A stretch of 64,000 bases of DNA from Mactra quadrangularis (taxonomy: Eukaryota > Mollusca > Bivalvia > Venerida > Mactridae): contig CM046304.1 of NCBI GenBank assembly GCA_025267735.1, forward strand, positions 10,416,001 through 10,480,000. The letters run 5' to 3'. The stretch's first letter is position 1. Every line of letters begins with the position of its first letter. The translations under genes and the position numbers were made by a program. The notes beneath the pieces are model-generated. The model did not search any database. It had not been told where the DNA came from and saw only the letters and a program-made list of their open reading frames with translations. This document shows positions 52,601 to 56,324 of this stretch, piece after piece.

Positions 52601-54568
52601 GCTCATTTTCATTGTGCTACCATTTTTAAAAATCATCATATAGTTTTTTGTATAGATATTTTTTTATAATTAACTGCTCACTTTAAGCCACTATATAAAG
52701 ATATATTCATTTACCTCAAATATAAATGCTACAAAGGTTTAAATAAATTTTATCATCAGTCTAATATTGTTATATATATATAATCATATTTAGATATACA
52801 TGTATGATACTTCTAACACTAGTTATATTGTCCTATATTACAGACATACAGAAGGTCCTAAGTATATAAATCCAGACAATAATCTACCTGAGTTAATTGG
52901 TGGAGGAAAAAGAATACATTTAGTTGTAAGTACACTGTGTGATAGTCTAGAACTATTTAAGGATCATGGGATAGCCAGCTCCATGTTGGTTTGAATTCCC
53001 ATCTAAAACCTACCTTGTTGTTTCCTTGAGCAAGAAACTTTATCCTACTGTTTGATGTAAAAGTATAAAGCTAGGTCAACAGATCTCTCTCTTAGGATAG
53101 TGCTTTTGTAGACTGACAACTTTGATTTGACTGAAAATTTGTAAGAACTTTGTTTAGTATCATAAACATTACACAATGTGAAATAGGTTATTTGTTTTGT
53201 TTGTTATGCCTCTAACTTTATTATTGGAGGTTATCTATCTACATCATATATTTAGTTGATTGTTTTATCAAACATTATTCTAGTTTAATGCTTCCTTCTC
53301 ATAAATTGCAAGTTGATAACCCTTCATAATTATCACAACTTGCAGACACTCAAAACTACCTGATACATACTTACAAAAGTTTTTTTTAAATAGAAAAAAT
53401 CAATAGCACACCTTAAAAATGTCCAACTGTTTTCAAGTATATATTACCTTGTATATATTACAGAGTAGTCCTATGTCTATAGAGTTACAATCTGTTGACA
53501 GTGTTAGTAGTGCTGGTAAAAAAGGAAGAAGATTTTCTGCTGGATCAGGTATATAGTTTTATTTATTTGTTTGTTTGTTTTTGTTGGGCTTTTGTTAATG
53601 CCGTAGTAACACATTGTGTAGGTCATATAACAGCAGTCAGTCAACCTTCTCACTGTTCCTGGAAAGAGGTTAGCATGTCTGACTTTGAATCCAGAGATCA
53701 TGGCTTCGAGCCCAGTCGCGGTAGGTCATACCATATACATGAGTTGTCGGCCTCATGGTAGGGTAAGTTAGTACTGGTGATAGAAAAGTGTCCAGGAAAC
53801 CTATAGTAGGAAGAGCTGGCCTTTATATATGACCTTAATATGTGTTTAATACAACATTAAAAAAAAGTGTCTGAACTGTTGTTATGTGATCATAGAACCA
53901 CATGTAAACATCATGCTATTATATTCATATATTCTGTAACTGTAAGCATATCTAATTGTGGGTTAAACTAAGTTGTTTGTTTTGTTGTATGTTTGTTAGT
54001 AAGTAAAATAATTATTTATTACATGGGGTTTTCCCATGTTAAGTAGCGGACTGTAGCAAATCCTCATTAAAATTTGTCACGAACGATTACATTAGGCCAT
54101 GCCTGCGCTTTTCAAGGGATACTTACTACTTTAATTGATATAGTTAGCATTACGCATTTACAAGGAGACGATATACTGTTTGTGCTATTGAAGTATATTA
54201 AATCTGGCTTATACAAAGGAAAGTCCCCTTGCATTGTTTCCATTTGTTATGTAATCCTGTATTCTATCAAAACCCCATGTCCGACAGCGCTATTGGCGCT
54301 TTGATATATTAGATAGGTTTGGTCATCACTGACAATGACTGATATTTTCTAGCTGTCCTAATTCTATAGATCTGTCTATTTGTCATCAAAATGTTAATGA
54401 AGTTGTTTTGTTTGTTATATTTAAGGTTCTAGCACAAGTAAGTTACCTCCTATACTGCCAACATCTGCTCCTGTACCACAAGTGAAAGAAAAAATGTCAT
54501 TTAGAAATGCTCCAGTAAATCAATCTGTAGGTTGGGGTGGAGGAAAGAAAAGAGGACAACTTCATTGA
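16524..54568 (+). CDS. LRRIQ1: LRRIQ1 homologue, complete, 32 coding exons
   Basis: Leucine-rich repeat and IQ domain-containing protein 1; its molecular role is poorly known, but IQ motifs bind calmodulin-type proteins and leucine-rich repeats bind protein partners. The 32 exons listed separately join with matching phases, all GT-AG, to 4,920 nt (1,639 residues plus stop); the human protein is of similar size, about 1,720. Layout by residue: acidic N-terminus 1-165, charged coiled coil about 166-530 with IQ motif 1 at 315-328, Ser/Thr/Lys-rich linker to about 742, leucine-rich repeats 743-1007, linker with a triple 12-residue repeat 1125-1212, IQ motifs 2 and 3 at about 1240-1255 and 1278-1294, conserved C-terminus. 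Diagnostic matches to vertebrate LRRIQ1 (recalled) include start MDDD, TTVELQDLPG, AEEWGFKD, LALFRKLE and FEWLHSQVG. Exon 1 upstream limit and 5' UTR are uncertain; ATG 16497 is an in-frame alternative. Confidence 0.9.
16650..18838 (+). other. LRRIQ1 introns 1-2, no repeat family recognised
   Basis: Intron 1 (16650-17843) and intron 2 (17959-18838) are AT-rich. Around 17300-17700 there is a degenerate palindromic stretch of GATTAATTGATT-type sequence with a partner at 30880-30960. No gene or clear mobile element is seen. Confidence 0.4.
17844..17958 (+). CDS. LRRIQ1: LRRIQ1 coding exon 2
   Basis: After acceptor ATGATTTAG it encodes DVENELDDYIKKLQDQSNRF through EILAHNSDKT. Phase 0 in, phase 1 out, donor GTATGG. 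It is predicted helical and acidic. Confidence 0.8.
18839..18939 (+). CDS. LRRIQ1: LRRIQ1 coding exon 3
   Basis: Acceptor TTTTGCTTCAG. It encodes DGNLSNALVPYEDHDFLLQL and AQQHGCDVEEYKRK. Donor GTAGTA, phase 1 in and 0 out. Confidence 0.8.
19328..19626 (-). mobile_element. tRNA-derived SINE, family A, minus strand
   Basis: The tRNA-like head at the high-coordinate end reads, on the minus strand, CTGGCTAGCTCATTTGATAG and a B-box GGTTCGATTCC. The body has CATTCTCCCTCCTACCAAT and the tail GTTTAACGCC(A)TAGCAACACA-like. It lies in LRRIQ1 intron 3. Confidence 0.85.
20238..20391 (+). CDS. LRRIQ1: LRRIQ1 coding exon 4
   Basis: Acceptor ATACTTATAG. It encodes ILEDIENDEVLIEDELKDFI, an Asp run, then VNQDVKLPVKITQAVEEGI. 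Donor GTAAAT, phase 0 in and 1 out. Confidence 0.8.
21184..21335 (+). CDS. LRRIQ1: LRRIQ1 coding exon 5
   Basis: Acceptor GATACAATCAG. It encodes DREEVPVSQELVTVNGLGTT then a heptad-like helix (QKQLEMQQMLKDELVRLESR) where the coiled coil begins. Donor GTACAA, phase 1 in and 0 out. A SINE begins 25 bp after the exon. Confidence 0.82.
21361..21637 (+). mobile_element. tRNA-derived SINE, family A
   Basis: The head has an A-box-like TAGCTCAGTTGGTAGC and a B-box GGGTTTGATTC, followed by the family body and a TACGGAGTTAAACCCTAC tail. It starts 25 bp after LRRIQ1 exon 5. The rest of this intron (21690-22010) holds a degenerate internal duplication around ACCTCAAGGT(C/T)(C/T)TCTACAAAG. Confidence 0.85.
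22191..22307 (+). CDS. LRRIQ1: LRRIQ1 coding exon 6
   Basis: Acceptor ATACCTCTAG. Thirty-nine codons of charged helix (DEEFRKDEENVREKRSFEER ... EEKQMIFDRE). Donor GTAAGT, phase 0/0. A 3.2-kb minisatellite begins within 20 bp of the donor. Confidence 0.85.
22325..25500 (+). repeat. 3.2-kb minisatellite, 20-bp unit, LRRIQ1 intron 6
   Basis: Roughly 155-160 units of GATAGGTTAGTACACATAGT with a few recurring variants (GGTTTGTACAAACAG, GGTTGGTACACATAG, AAAGGTTAGTACACA, ATATGTTAGTACACA). ATATG variants concentrate in the first half and TTTGTACAAA variants in the second. Register shifts by 8 bp near 23881-23888. Repeating minus-strand ORFs are translations of the unit (three units make 60 bp). Confidence 0.95.
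25721..25795 (+). CDS. LRRIQ1: LRRIQ1 coding exon 7
   Basis: Acceptor ATACTTGTAG. Twenty-five codons, MADRERQKEQEMAKKEMEEQ then MRKFE; coiled coil. Donor GTAGCT, phase 0/0. The first codon is an internal Met. Confidence 0.85.
26199..26330 (+). repeat. 66-bp tandem duplication of the exon 8 acceptor
   Basis: Two copies of a block containing GTTATATTATAT, ACCTAG and TTGGAGATGGCAACATTACA, 66 bp apart (acceptor AGs at 26229-26230 and 26295-26296). The upstream copy leads after 21 sense codons to the TAG of the downstream acceptor, in frame. Confidence 0.9.
26297..26436 (+). CDS. LRRIQ1: LRRIQ1 coding exon 8, IQ motif 1
   Basis: Encodes LEMATLQAENEHLRREHELA then AVRNIQRVYRGYR, a good IQ motif (IQxxxRGxxx core). 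Phase 0 in, 2 out, donor GTTGGT. The acceptor and first 30 bases of the exon are tandemly duplicated just upstream; using the upstream acceptor would bring an in-frame TAG. Confidence 0.85.
26724..26870. mobile_element. Short palindromic element, LRRIQ1 intron 8
   Basis: AGCTTGAAAGTCATATTGGA and its near-exact inverse around a 16-bp loop form a strong hairpin. The outer arms (TATACATTTTACTATACA and inverse) continue the complementarity. MITE-like; ends not defined. Confidence 0.6.
27006..27146 (+). CDS. LRRIQ1: LRRIQ1 coding exon 9
   Basis: Acceptor GGGATTTCAG. It encodes RARKDVGPLLSEQREIRKKH and then Lys/Glu-rich helix. It continues the helix after IQ motif 1, as in vertebrate LRRIQ1 (KYGPIIKEQIESKK). 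Donor GTTTGT, phase 2/2. Confidence 0.85.
27645..27741 (+). CDS. LRRIQ1: LRRIQ1 coding exon 10
   Basis: Acceptor TTTTATATAG. Charged coiled coil (RQRQEEIKREKEDEKKRLEE, ending EEAERIK). Donor GTCAGT, phase 2 in and 0 out. Confidence 0.83.
27770..28332 (+). repeat. Interspersed repeat R1, LRRIQ1 intron 10
   Basis: It runs from a CTATTCGAAGAATAGTGGGG hairpin to GGACTGCTCTTGTTT. An internal block of about 170 bp (TTCTTGGTTAAGTTTTTAGG ... AAGGGATTCACTT ... TTACATAACTCTGGG) is tandemly repeated. A shorter copy without the duplication is at 54749-55025 and weak fragments are at 32034 and 36880. Confidence 0.65.
28692..28961 (+). mobile_element. tRNA-derived SINE, family A, internally deleted
   Basis: Head CTGGCTAGCTCAGTTGGTAG is intact but the B-box and following ~40 bp are missing; the body and GGCGTTAAACCCAGC tail remain. 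It ends 45 bp before LRRIQ1 exon 11. Confidence 0.82.
29007..29375 (+). CDS. LRRIQ1: LRRIQ1 coding exon 11, coiled coil
   Basis: A 123-codon exon of almost pure Glu/Lys/Arg/Gln helix with repeated EEEKRQK-type units, ending DKLKVDSDKLLK. Acceptor TTGTTTGTAG, donor GTATGT, phase 0/0. The purine-rich coding strand makes long antisense ORFs that are shadows. Confidence 0.88.
29524..30065 (-). mobile_element. Mariner-like remnant, LRRIQ1 intron 11
   Basis: Inverted ends, CGAGGGCTAATAAATAACC on the left and the inverse of CCAGGGCGAGTCAATAAATA on the right, are flanked by TA. On the minus strand a transposase scrap reads VIAQALGISHGTISTI, like the helix-turn-helix of mariner transposases. Heavily decayed. 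Confidence 0.65.
30282..30676 (+). CDS. LRRIQ1: LRRIQ1 coding exon 12, linker
   Basis: One hundred and thirty-one codons starting MENMVKEETKNGTIEEGEET. Hydrophilic and poorly conserved, ending in a basic Ser/Pro stretch (PKSSRSRPSTPRKGKKEVKT). Acceptor CAATTTACAG, donor GTACAA, phase 0 in and 2 out. Confidence 0.82.
31163..31267 (+). CDS. LRRIQ1: LRRIQ1 coding exon 13
   Basis: Acceptor GTTATTTCAG. It encodes SDNKEDKKKPEINADCLPPD then LELLRLNFIKECLPW, the counterpart of the vertebrate segment RLAWIKSFKPW. Donor GTAAGC, phase 2/2. Confidence 0.83.
32429..32567 (+). CDS. LRRIQ1: LRRIQ1 coding exon 14
   Basis: Acceptor TGTATTTTAG. It encodes SKVSNEPWKLKAGLSRKPLR then KKLPTLPEDVIIQSAKVASLKM, leading into the leucine-rich repeats. 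Donor GTAAGT, phase 2 in and 0 out. A hAT-type element starts 12 bp after the exon. Confidence 0.85.
32580..33000. mobile_element. hAT-type MITE directly after the exon 14 donor
   Basis: Ends CAGGGCTTGAATTTAA and inverse of CAGGGCTCAAATTTAA. Exact 8-bp target duplication GTGTATTG (32572-32579 and 33001-33008). The duplicated target includes the last bases of the donor region GTAAGTGTATTG. A decayed relative lies at 50691-51105. Confidence 0.85.
33120..33420 (+). mobile_element. MITE family M copy
   Basis: Second copy of the TACCCCCGCTTCGAAGAAGA ... GCGGGGGTAT repeat. It differs from the others by about 45 extra bases before the right end (33340-33384). LRRIQ1 intron 14. Confidence 0.75.
33810..34113 (+). 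mobile_element. tRNA-derived SINE, family A
   Basis: CCCGCTAGCTCAGTTGGTAG head, GGTTCGATTTGGG B-box, full body and GCGTTAAACTCAAC tail ending in CAACAAACAACAAAC. It lies 64 bp before LRRIQ1 exon 15. Confidence 0.85.
34178..34330 (+). CDS. LRRIQ1: LRRIQ1 coding exon 15, LRR start
   Basis: Acceptor TTTTGACAG. It encodes VTTVELQDLPGYNISTLGQC, then GGLKYLTLNHCNLITLDGLT and CKQLQYINVK, the first leucine-rich repeats. Fifty-one codons, phase 0/0. The minimal exon ends at the first of a series of repeated GTATGT donors; eight later donors would each add 11 residues in frame. Confidence 0.85.
34301..34628 (+). repeat. 33-bp tandem repeat spanning the exon 15 donor (~10 units)
   Basis: The first unit is the end of exon 15. 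Each later unit begins with a donor-like GTATGT (one has GTATAT) and repeats the last 11 codons. Starts are 34331, 34364, 34397, 34430, 34463, 34496, 34529, 34562 and 34595. The tenth unit has one extra A, which breaks the frame at its end. The reading frame is open through all units (VCKQLQYINVK per unit). Confidence 0.92.
34959..35109 (+). CDS. LRRIQ1: LRRIQ1 coding exon 16, LRR
   Basis: Acceptor TATATTTCAG. It encodes HNKIEYVDLKDLGQLQYLNI, SQNKLSSIHGLDNCTNLRWL and DLSYNNITKL, two clear LxxLxLxxN repeats. Donor GTAATG, phase 0 in and 1 out. Confidence 0.88.
35344..35545 (+). mobile_element. tRNA-derived SINE, family A, 5'-truncated
   Basis: It begins in the body at AATAATTTCTACGGCCAT and lacks the tRNA-like head; the tail is GCGTTAAACTCAACAAA. 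It lies 57 bp before LRRIQ1 exon 17. Confidence 0.8.
35603..35796 (+). CDS. LRRIQ1: LRRIQ1 coding exon 17, LRR
   Basis: Acceptor CTATTTCAG. It encodes GGMDTLRRLCYINISHCQLI, TQGINVVPTVQMLDVSNNHL and IEDIDKLCLLLTVNASANNI; leucine-rich repeats continue. Donor GTAACT, phase 1 in and 0 out. Confidence 0.87.
35821..37590 (+). other. LRRIQ1 intron 17, mostly unrecognised
   Basis: AT-rich. An internal duplication at 36640-36890 repeats a TTCAAA ... ATGTTCCTTATT(G/A)TCAA ... CACATCTCATGTGACAA block. A 91-codon ORF at 37100-37375 has no recognised motif and is not supported as an exon. Confidence 0.4.
37602..37729 (+). CDS. LRRIQ1: LRRIQ1 coding exon 18, LRR
   Basis: Acceptor TATTTTTAG. It encodes IPNFKNQVLLLDVDLSNNSL, SALSGLGSIWLPVLCSLKLD and QN. 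SIWLPVL matches the vertebrate SYWLPLL landmark. Donor GTGAGT, phase 0 in and 2 out. Confidence 0.86.
37979..38385. mobile_element. hAT-type MITE, 8-bp target duplication
   Basis: Ends TAGGGCTGTCATGATAT and inverse of TAGAGCTGTCACGATAT. Exact target duplication TTAACTAT (37971-37978 and 38386-38393). The interior is rich in TATTGCAATA and GCAATACG palindromes. Same family as 45189-46135. LRRIQ1 intron 18. Confidence 0.85.
38409..38700 (+). mobile_element. tRNA-derived SINE, family C
   Basis: A well-preserved tRNA-like head: GATAGCGCAGTCGGTAGCGC (A box) and GGGTTCGAATCCC (B box). A body ends in GGCGTTAACTCCAATAAATA and an AAATA-rich tail. It immediately precedes the exon 19 acceptor repeats. 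Confidence 0.85.
38724..39120 (+). repeat. 79-bp tandem repeat spanning the exon 19 acceptor (5 units)
   Basis: Five near-identical units each carry TTGTTGTTATTACAG plus the first ~50 bases of exon 19. Candidate exon starts are 38754, 38833, 38912, 38991 and 39067; the last spacing is 76 because three bases are lost. Only the last unit continues into the rest of the exon and a donor. Confidence 0.92.
39067..39140 (+). CDS. LRRIQ1: LRRIQ1 coding exon 19, LRR
   Basis: The last of five duplicated acceptors opens an exon encoding SLADLPVLQNCLLLKELNLI then ENQIT. Donor GTTAGT, phase 2 in and 1 out. Starting at an upstream acceptor and reading through gives a stop, because 79 is not a multiple of three, so this copy is the functional choice. 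Confidence 0.83.
39180..39900 (+). repeat. Interspersed low-copy repeat, LRRIQ1 intron 19
   Basis: Two imperfect tandem copies (39280-39420 and 39440-39570) share GCAACTCCT(T/C)CTTTACTAC, GAAACTCT(T/C)AC and GGGGACATAATTC-like blocks. The pair AACCACAGGCTGCTGGTGT / ACTGGCAGCCTGTGGTGCA (39669 and 39760) forms a hairpin. No gene seen. Confidence 0.45.
40167..40260 (+). CDS. LRRIQ1: LRRIQ1 coding exon 20, last LRR
   Basis: Acceptor ATTTTCTAG. It encodes DTTTVLRCVNQCYYLEELNI then LDNPVVADLDD, the capping repeat (NP motif). Donor GTAATG, phase 1 in and 2 out. Confidence 0.86.
40325..40632 (+). mobile_element. tRNA-derived SINE, family A
   Basis: CCCGGCTAGCTCAGTTGGTA head, GGGTTCGATTCC B-box, full body, GGCGTTAAACCCAACAAACA tail. 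It starts 65 bp after LRRIQ1 exon 20. The following ~1 kb of the intron (40640-41700) shows nothing recognisable. Confidence 0.87.
41716..41883 (+). CDS. LRRIQ1: LRRIQ1 coding exon 21
   Basis: Acceptor TTATTGTAG. It encodes SYYFKLEMTCPGLSKIETRC through DCFNLFQHNI. It follows the repeats as in the vertebrate protein (SLLKVLPALRILNG). Donor GTAAGA, phase 2/2. Confidence 0.84.
41943..42472 (+). repeat. Interspersed repeat R2, split by a SINE and abutting exon 22
   Basis: Blocks GCCATTTATTGTCAGATCTT, TACCTGGCTTTATTATGAA-like and GGTCAGATCTTGATGAAAA-like occur in the same order at 47385-47625, 48838-49141 and 56325-56605. Here the repeat is interrupted at about 42078-42305 by a SINE. It ends 16 bp before the exon 22 acceptor. 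Confidence 0.7.
42078..42305 (+). mobile_element. tRNA-derived SINE, family B
   Basis: Head GTGACGTAGTGGTTAACATG (A box) and GGTTTCGAACCTGG (B box); body with GTGTCCAGGAAACCTATAGT; tail AATACGACGTTAAAAAACAC. It inserted inside repeat R2. Relatives are at 46995-47157 (minus) and 53667-53862 (plus). Confidence 0.8.
42489..42998 (+). CDS. LRRIQ1: LRRIQ1 coding exon 22, linker with triple repeat
   Basis: The largest exon (510 nt). The first part, SAGITDQTTICDIYYKLCDK then MAVEYRYIHEYGEVTFIPSA, matches the vertebrate EYRHAHERGDVT region. The rest is a hydrophilic linker holding three copies of (H/N)PK(D/N)LFE(N/Q)ALKS at 42673-42708, 42772-42807 and 42901-42936. Acceptor ATTTATTTTAG, donor GTTTGT, phase 2/2. 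Confidence 0.86.
43036..43178. mobile_element. Short palindromic element, LRRIQ1 intron 22
   Basis: GTGATTT, AACTGTCAAACTGTTG, AATAGTGT and GTTTCCTGA blocks recur inverted in the second half (CAACAGTTTGACTGTT and so on), giving a ~143-bp interrupted hairpin. Ends not defined. Confidence 0.6.
43838..44142 (+). mobile_element. tRNA-derived SINE, family A
   Basis: CCCGGCTAGCTCAGTTGGTA head, AGGTTCGATTCTC B-box, body, GGCGTTAAACCAAACAAACA tail. LRRIQ1 intron 22, about 90 bp before exon 23. Confidence 0.87.
44234..44384 (+). CDS. LRRIQ1: LRRIQ1 coding exon 23, IQ motif 2
   Basis: Acceptor TATATTACAG. It encodes SEDRYNNAAVMIQAVWRGYK and CRK, a full IQ motif, and ends SAVKIQ, the first half of IQ motif 3. 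Donor GTACGT, phase 2 in and 0 out. Confidence 0.88.
45189..46135. mobile_element. hAT-type MITE with a ~500-bp internal insertion
   Basis: Ends TAGCCCTGTCACGATAT and inverse of TAGGGCTGTCATGATAC. Flanking 8-mers TTTCAATG (45181-45188) and TTTCACTG (46136-46143) differ at one base. The outer parts match the 407-bp element at 37979-38385; the excess, about 45590-46100, includes a 143-bp hairpin. It ends 38 bp before LRRIQ1 exon 24. Confidence 0.75.
45593..45735. repeat. Near-perfect 143-bp hairpin
   Basis: Arms of about 48 bp, starting GTTACACAGTCAGTTACTGA, are complementary with very few mismatches. The loop itself folds (AATATTGGG ... GAGCTA gcg TAGCTC ... CCCAATATT). It lies inside the insertion in the 45189-46135 MITE. 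Confidence 0.88.
46174..46317 (+). CDS. LRRIQ1: LRRIQ1 coding exon 24, IQ motif 3
   Basis: It opens with ANWRGYILRKKLLAALEYAQ, completing the third IQ motif across the intron, as in the vertebrate IQAVWKGFILRKKLTTALEA. An acidic DDNDDNDMIDFGDEFDLD stretch follows. Acceptor TTGTTAATTAG, pyrimidine-poor, 38 bp after a MITE ends. Donor GTATGT, phase 0/0. Confidence 0.87.
46928..46980 (+). CDS. LRRIQ1: LRRIQ1 coding exon 25
   Basis: A short exon after acceptor TGTTTTACAG, encoding DLLDTDWRPPSTPDIPN. Donor GTAATA, phase 0 in and 2 out. Confidence 0.8.
46995..47157 (-). mobile_element. tRNA-derived SINE, family B, minus strand, head decayed
   Basis: On the plus strand it reads TTGGGTTTAATGTCATATTC, ACTATAGGTTTCCTGGACAC and CATGCTAACCACTAAGCGTC, the inverse of the family B order. 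LRRIQ1 intron 25. Confidence 0.72.
47385..47625 (+). repeat. Interspersed repeat R2
   Basis: TCTGCCATTTATTGTCAGAT, TACCTGGCTTTGTTATGGAT and AATCTGGCTTTAATGTG blocks in the standard R2 order. LRRIQ1 intron 25. Confidence 0.7.
47973..48197 (+). CDS. LRRIQ1: LRRIQ1 coding exon 26
   Basis: Acceptor TATATTATCAG. It encodes NYAVLRKPPSGKPQVPRINT, a Pro-rich segment with AWRNVESPLSDLG, and ends SKKEEQMAEEW. Donor GTTTGT, phase 2/2. Confidence 0.86.
48285..48482 (-). mobile_element. tRNA-derived SINE, family D, minus strand
   Basis: It shares CTCAAGGAAATTAGCAGTGC (inverse of the family D body) and a decayed tRNA-like head near 48440-48480. LRRIQ1 intron 26. Confidence 0.6.
48640..48734 (+). CDS. LRRIQ1: LRRIQ1 coding exon 27
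   Basis: Acceptor ATACTTTCAG. It completes AEEW and encodes GFKDNTTAHLMMQRAKKMKY through QKINKL. This is the conserved EEWGFKD...A..M..RA.KMK block. Donor GTGTGT, phase 2 in and 1 out. Confidence 0.88.
48838..49141 (+). repeat. Interspersed repeat R2
   Basis: A nearly complete R2 copy from GGATTTTCATTGAAAAAATT to CACATTACATTTTTTG, with the GTCAGATCTT and TGGTCAGATCTTGATGAAAA blocks. LRRIQ1 intron 27. Confidence 0.7.
49172..49953. mobile_element. hAT-type MITE, 8-bp target duplication
   Basis: Ends AGGGCTGCAACGATTC and the inverse of AAGTGCTGCAACAATTC. Exact 8-bp duplication TAAGTAAT (49164-49171 and 49954-49961). Subterminal blocks of ATCGAATCGA-type sequence at both ends recall the 3119-4736 element. 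LRRIQ1 intron 27. Confidence 0.82.
50474..50584 (+). CDS. LRRIQ1: LRRIQ1 coding exon 28
   Basis: Acceptor ATATTATAG. It encodes DPKQRLALFRKLEEVTRPVH then TMKPSRKTLPRKEYFQ. RLALFRK corresponds to vertebrate RLALFKN. Donor GTTAGT, phase 1/1. Confidence 0.87.
50691..51105. mobile_element. Decayed hAT-type MITE, relative of 32580-33000
   Basis: Ends CAGAGCTCGAATTTAA and CTTTAATTTGAACCCCGG with internal TTTTTGCAAGTTGATTTTAT and AAAATCCACT blocks shared with the intron 14 copy. Target duplication no longer readable. A 111-codon ORF over it is chance. LRRIQ1 intron 28. Confidence 0.65.
51160..51292 (+). CDS. LRRIQ1: LRRIQ1 coding exon 29
   Basis: Acceptor ATGTTATAG. It encodes ARQEEIVRQDREKHEEYQVK, then SRTFEWLHSQVGDHVVTDSV, the conserved (Y/F)xWLH(S/T)QVG motif. 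Donor GTAAAT, phase 1 in and 2 out. Confidence 0.88.
52048..52574. mobile_element. Palindromic element with ~57-bp ends and 9-bp target duplication
   Basis: Ends CAATCTCTCATACAGAGTTG and inverse extend to about 57 bp with few mismatches. Exact 9-bp direct repeat CTAAAGACT (52039-52047 and 52575-52583). Mutator/Foldback-like by duplication length. No ORF. LRRIQ1 intron 29. Confidence 0.85.
52844..52925 (+). CDS. LRRIQ1: LRRIQ1 coding exon 30
   Basis: Acceptor CTATATTACAG. It encodes RHTEGPKYINPDNNLPELIG then GGKRIHLV, matching the vertebrate FLPELDPDVLNGGRVQLV block. Donor GTAAGT, phase 2 in and 0 out. Confidence 0.87.
53464..53548 (+). CDS. LRRIQ1: LRRIQ1 coding exon 31
   Basis: Acceptor TATATTACAG. 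Ser-rich: SSPMSIELQSVDSVSSAGKK then GRRFSAGS. Compare the vertebrate ending HRHSAGSSSK. Donor GTATAT, phase 0 in and 1 out. Confidence 0.85.
53573..53665 (-). mobile_element. SINE family A tail fragment, minus strand
   Basis: TTGTTGGGCTTTTGTTAATG, CCGTAGTAACACATTGTGTA and CAGTCAGTCAACCT are the inverse of the family A tail and body. It stops abruptly where a family B SINE begins. LRRIQ1 intron 31. Confidence 0.75.
53667..53862 (+). mobile_element. tRNA-derived SINE, family B
   Basis: GTTAGCATGTCTGACTTTGA head (start lost), GGCTTCGAGCCCAG B-box, AAGTGTCCAGGAAACCTATA body and TACAACATTAAAA tail. It abuts the inverted family A fragment. LRRIQ1 intron 31. Confidence 0.78.
54021..54280. mobile_element. 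Small MITE candidate
   Basis: A 12-bp inverted pair, ACATGGGGTTTT at 54021 and AAAACCCCATGT at 54269, bounds 260 bp without coding sequence. Target duplication not identified. LRRIQ1 intron 31. Confidence 0.5.
54426..54568 (+). CDS. LRRIQ1: LRRIQ1 coding exon 32, C-terminus and stop
   Basis: Acceptor TTATATTTAAG. It encodes GSSTSKLPPILPTSAPVPQV through VGWGGGKKRGQLH and a TGA at 54566-54568. SGSSTSKLPPI parallels the vertebrate SAGSSSKLW end. The 3' UTR follows; an ATTAAA near 55543 is one possible poly(A) signal, not proven. Confidence 0.87.
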
Positions 54569-54748
54569 TGATAGAGCTTGTGAGGTACCTCATATATAGA
54601 CTTGTACAATATGTGAACTATGGACAATAGGACTATTACTTGTTATGTAAATGAGAGATATAATCTATCTACATCTAACTTATGTAATCAACGTAAAATG
54701 CATAGGGTAACAATAACTCTGTCACTATATATTCAACTTTACTTAATA

Positions 54749-55025
54749 GCTCGACTATTCGGAGAATTGTGGGGCTATCCTACTCAGTTGTGCCTCGGCG
54801 GTAGGGTTGGCGTAACACTTCTTGGTTAAGTTTTTAGGTGAAACATTTTTTATCTTTAAAACTACTAAAGGGATTCACTTGAAACTTCAGACATGTCTAT
54901 GAGGTTACCATTGGCGGTGAAATACCAAGTTGCATAACTTTAGCATGAATTTTGACTGGTTGTTGCCGTTGTTTACACGAACACCCAGAATAGTCAAGCA
55001 TGCTGTCCTTGGACTGCTCTTGTTT
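54749..55025 (+). repeat. Interspersed repeat R1 downstream of the LRRIQ1 stop
   Basis: CGACTATTCGGAGAATTGTG through TTCTTGGTTAAGTTTTTAGG to GGACTGCTCTTGTTT; a short version of the intron 10 copy. It probably lies in the LRRIQ1 3' UTR or just after it. Confidence 0.65.
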
Positions 55026-56065
55026 TATATTTAGTTAGGTTCTTTTGGTACATGTAGGTGTTATCACTCAGCTATGATTTTTTGCAGTTATCAACATATT
55101 TATTTGGTTATTTAGAGCAACTTGCTCACCTCACTTTTTCACAAGAAGCCCAAAATTTCTCTGCATACAGGGGAAGTTCAACATTAATGTTAAATTTGCA
55201 TGGAAGGGTATTACTTGCTAGGGCTGTGAATTAAATCCAGATAAAAGGATTGGAGTGCACAATATTTAAGTCGTATGTTTATGTATGATTTGATCTAGTT
55301 AGTTGCTACAACTTGTTTTATAGAGTACATATTTGCAATATGACTATATTTACCTTGAAATATTCTTTTTTGTTTTTGTGTGTGTTTCTGTAGGTTAGTA
55401 AATTATTCCATTCAATGGATGTACATATTGATTATTTACTAAATATAAAATTCAATACAAAACCACTACTATTATATATAAGTAAAAATAATTTTGACAT
55501 GGCTTCTTGTGGTATTGAATTTTATTAGAAGAATGAAAAATTAAATTAAATGTTATATTTATTCCATTTGTCTTTACATTCCTTTAGATAATGTATAAGT
55601 AAATTTATTGCTAGCATTGTTTTAAATGTTGATTGTTTTATACACATTCCATGTTAATCTATTTGTGTTATATTGTTCTAGATTTACTCATTTCACTTGG
55701 TGCATTATCATAATCATATTTTACTTTGTATTTTCATTTAAAGTTGCTTGCATGCACAATGATTGGTTGTATTATATTAAAGAATCATTGCATGAAACAA
55801 ATACACATGTACAATTGTTAATAGCTAGAAATTTGTTGTATGCCGGGTTTTATTGTAGTCTACATAATTTATTACAATTGTTAAGGTAAATATGTTTACT
55901 ATTTCATAGTCTTTGTTGTGACTTTGTAATCATTGTGTAAGTTGGTTTTGAATTTAGCCTCTTTTTTCCTGTATATATTTATATATATAAATATATATTA
56001 TCACTGATAATAACCTGTAACATTCTGTATTAATTAAATGAAAAATTTATGTTTACTTCATAACA
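55026..56065 (+). other. LRRIQ1 downstream region, nothing recognised
   Basis: AT-rich sequence that may include the end of the LRRIQ1 3' UTR. The 87-codon ORF at 55626-55889 shows no domain. No mobile element recognised. Confidence 0.4.
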
Positions 56066-56290
56066 TTGTAGGAGCATTGATCCATTGTTAGGACAGGTGG
56101 TTAAGGATTGAGAGGTTCTGGGTTCAAACCTACTAGGAGCACTGCTAATTTCCTTGAGAAAGAAACTTACCTAAAGTTGTTTCAATCCATCCAGGTGTAA
56201 ATGAGTACTGTTAGGGATCACCTGTCTCAAGGGAATTTTAATGATCAGGGTTTATCATCCAACATTTTTAAGTTTGCAGAACATGTATAT
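56066..56290 (+). mobile_element. tRNA-derived SINE, family D
   Basis: Decayed head with CTGGGTTCAAACC B-box, then GAGCACTGCTAATTTCCTTG and CATCCAGGTGTAAATGAGTA, as at 5530-5790. Confidence 0.65.
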
Positions 56291-56324
56291 GGAAACGTAC
56301 GTTAAACTGGACTAATTTTAGCCA

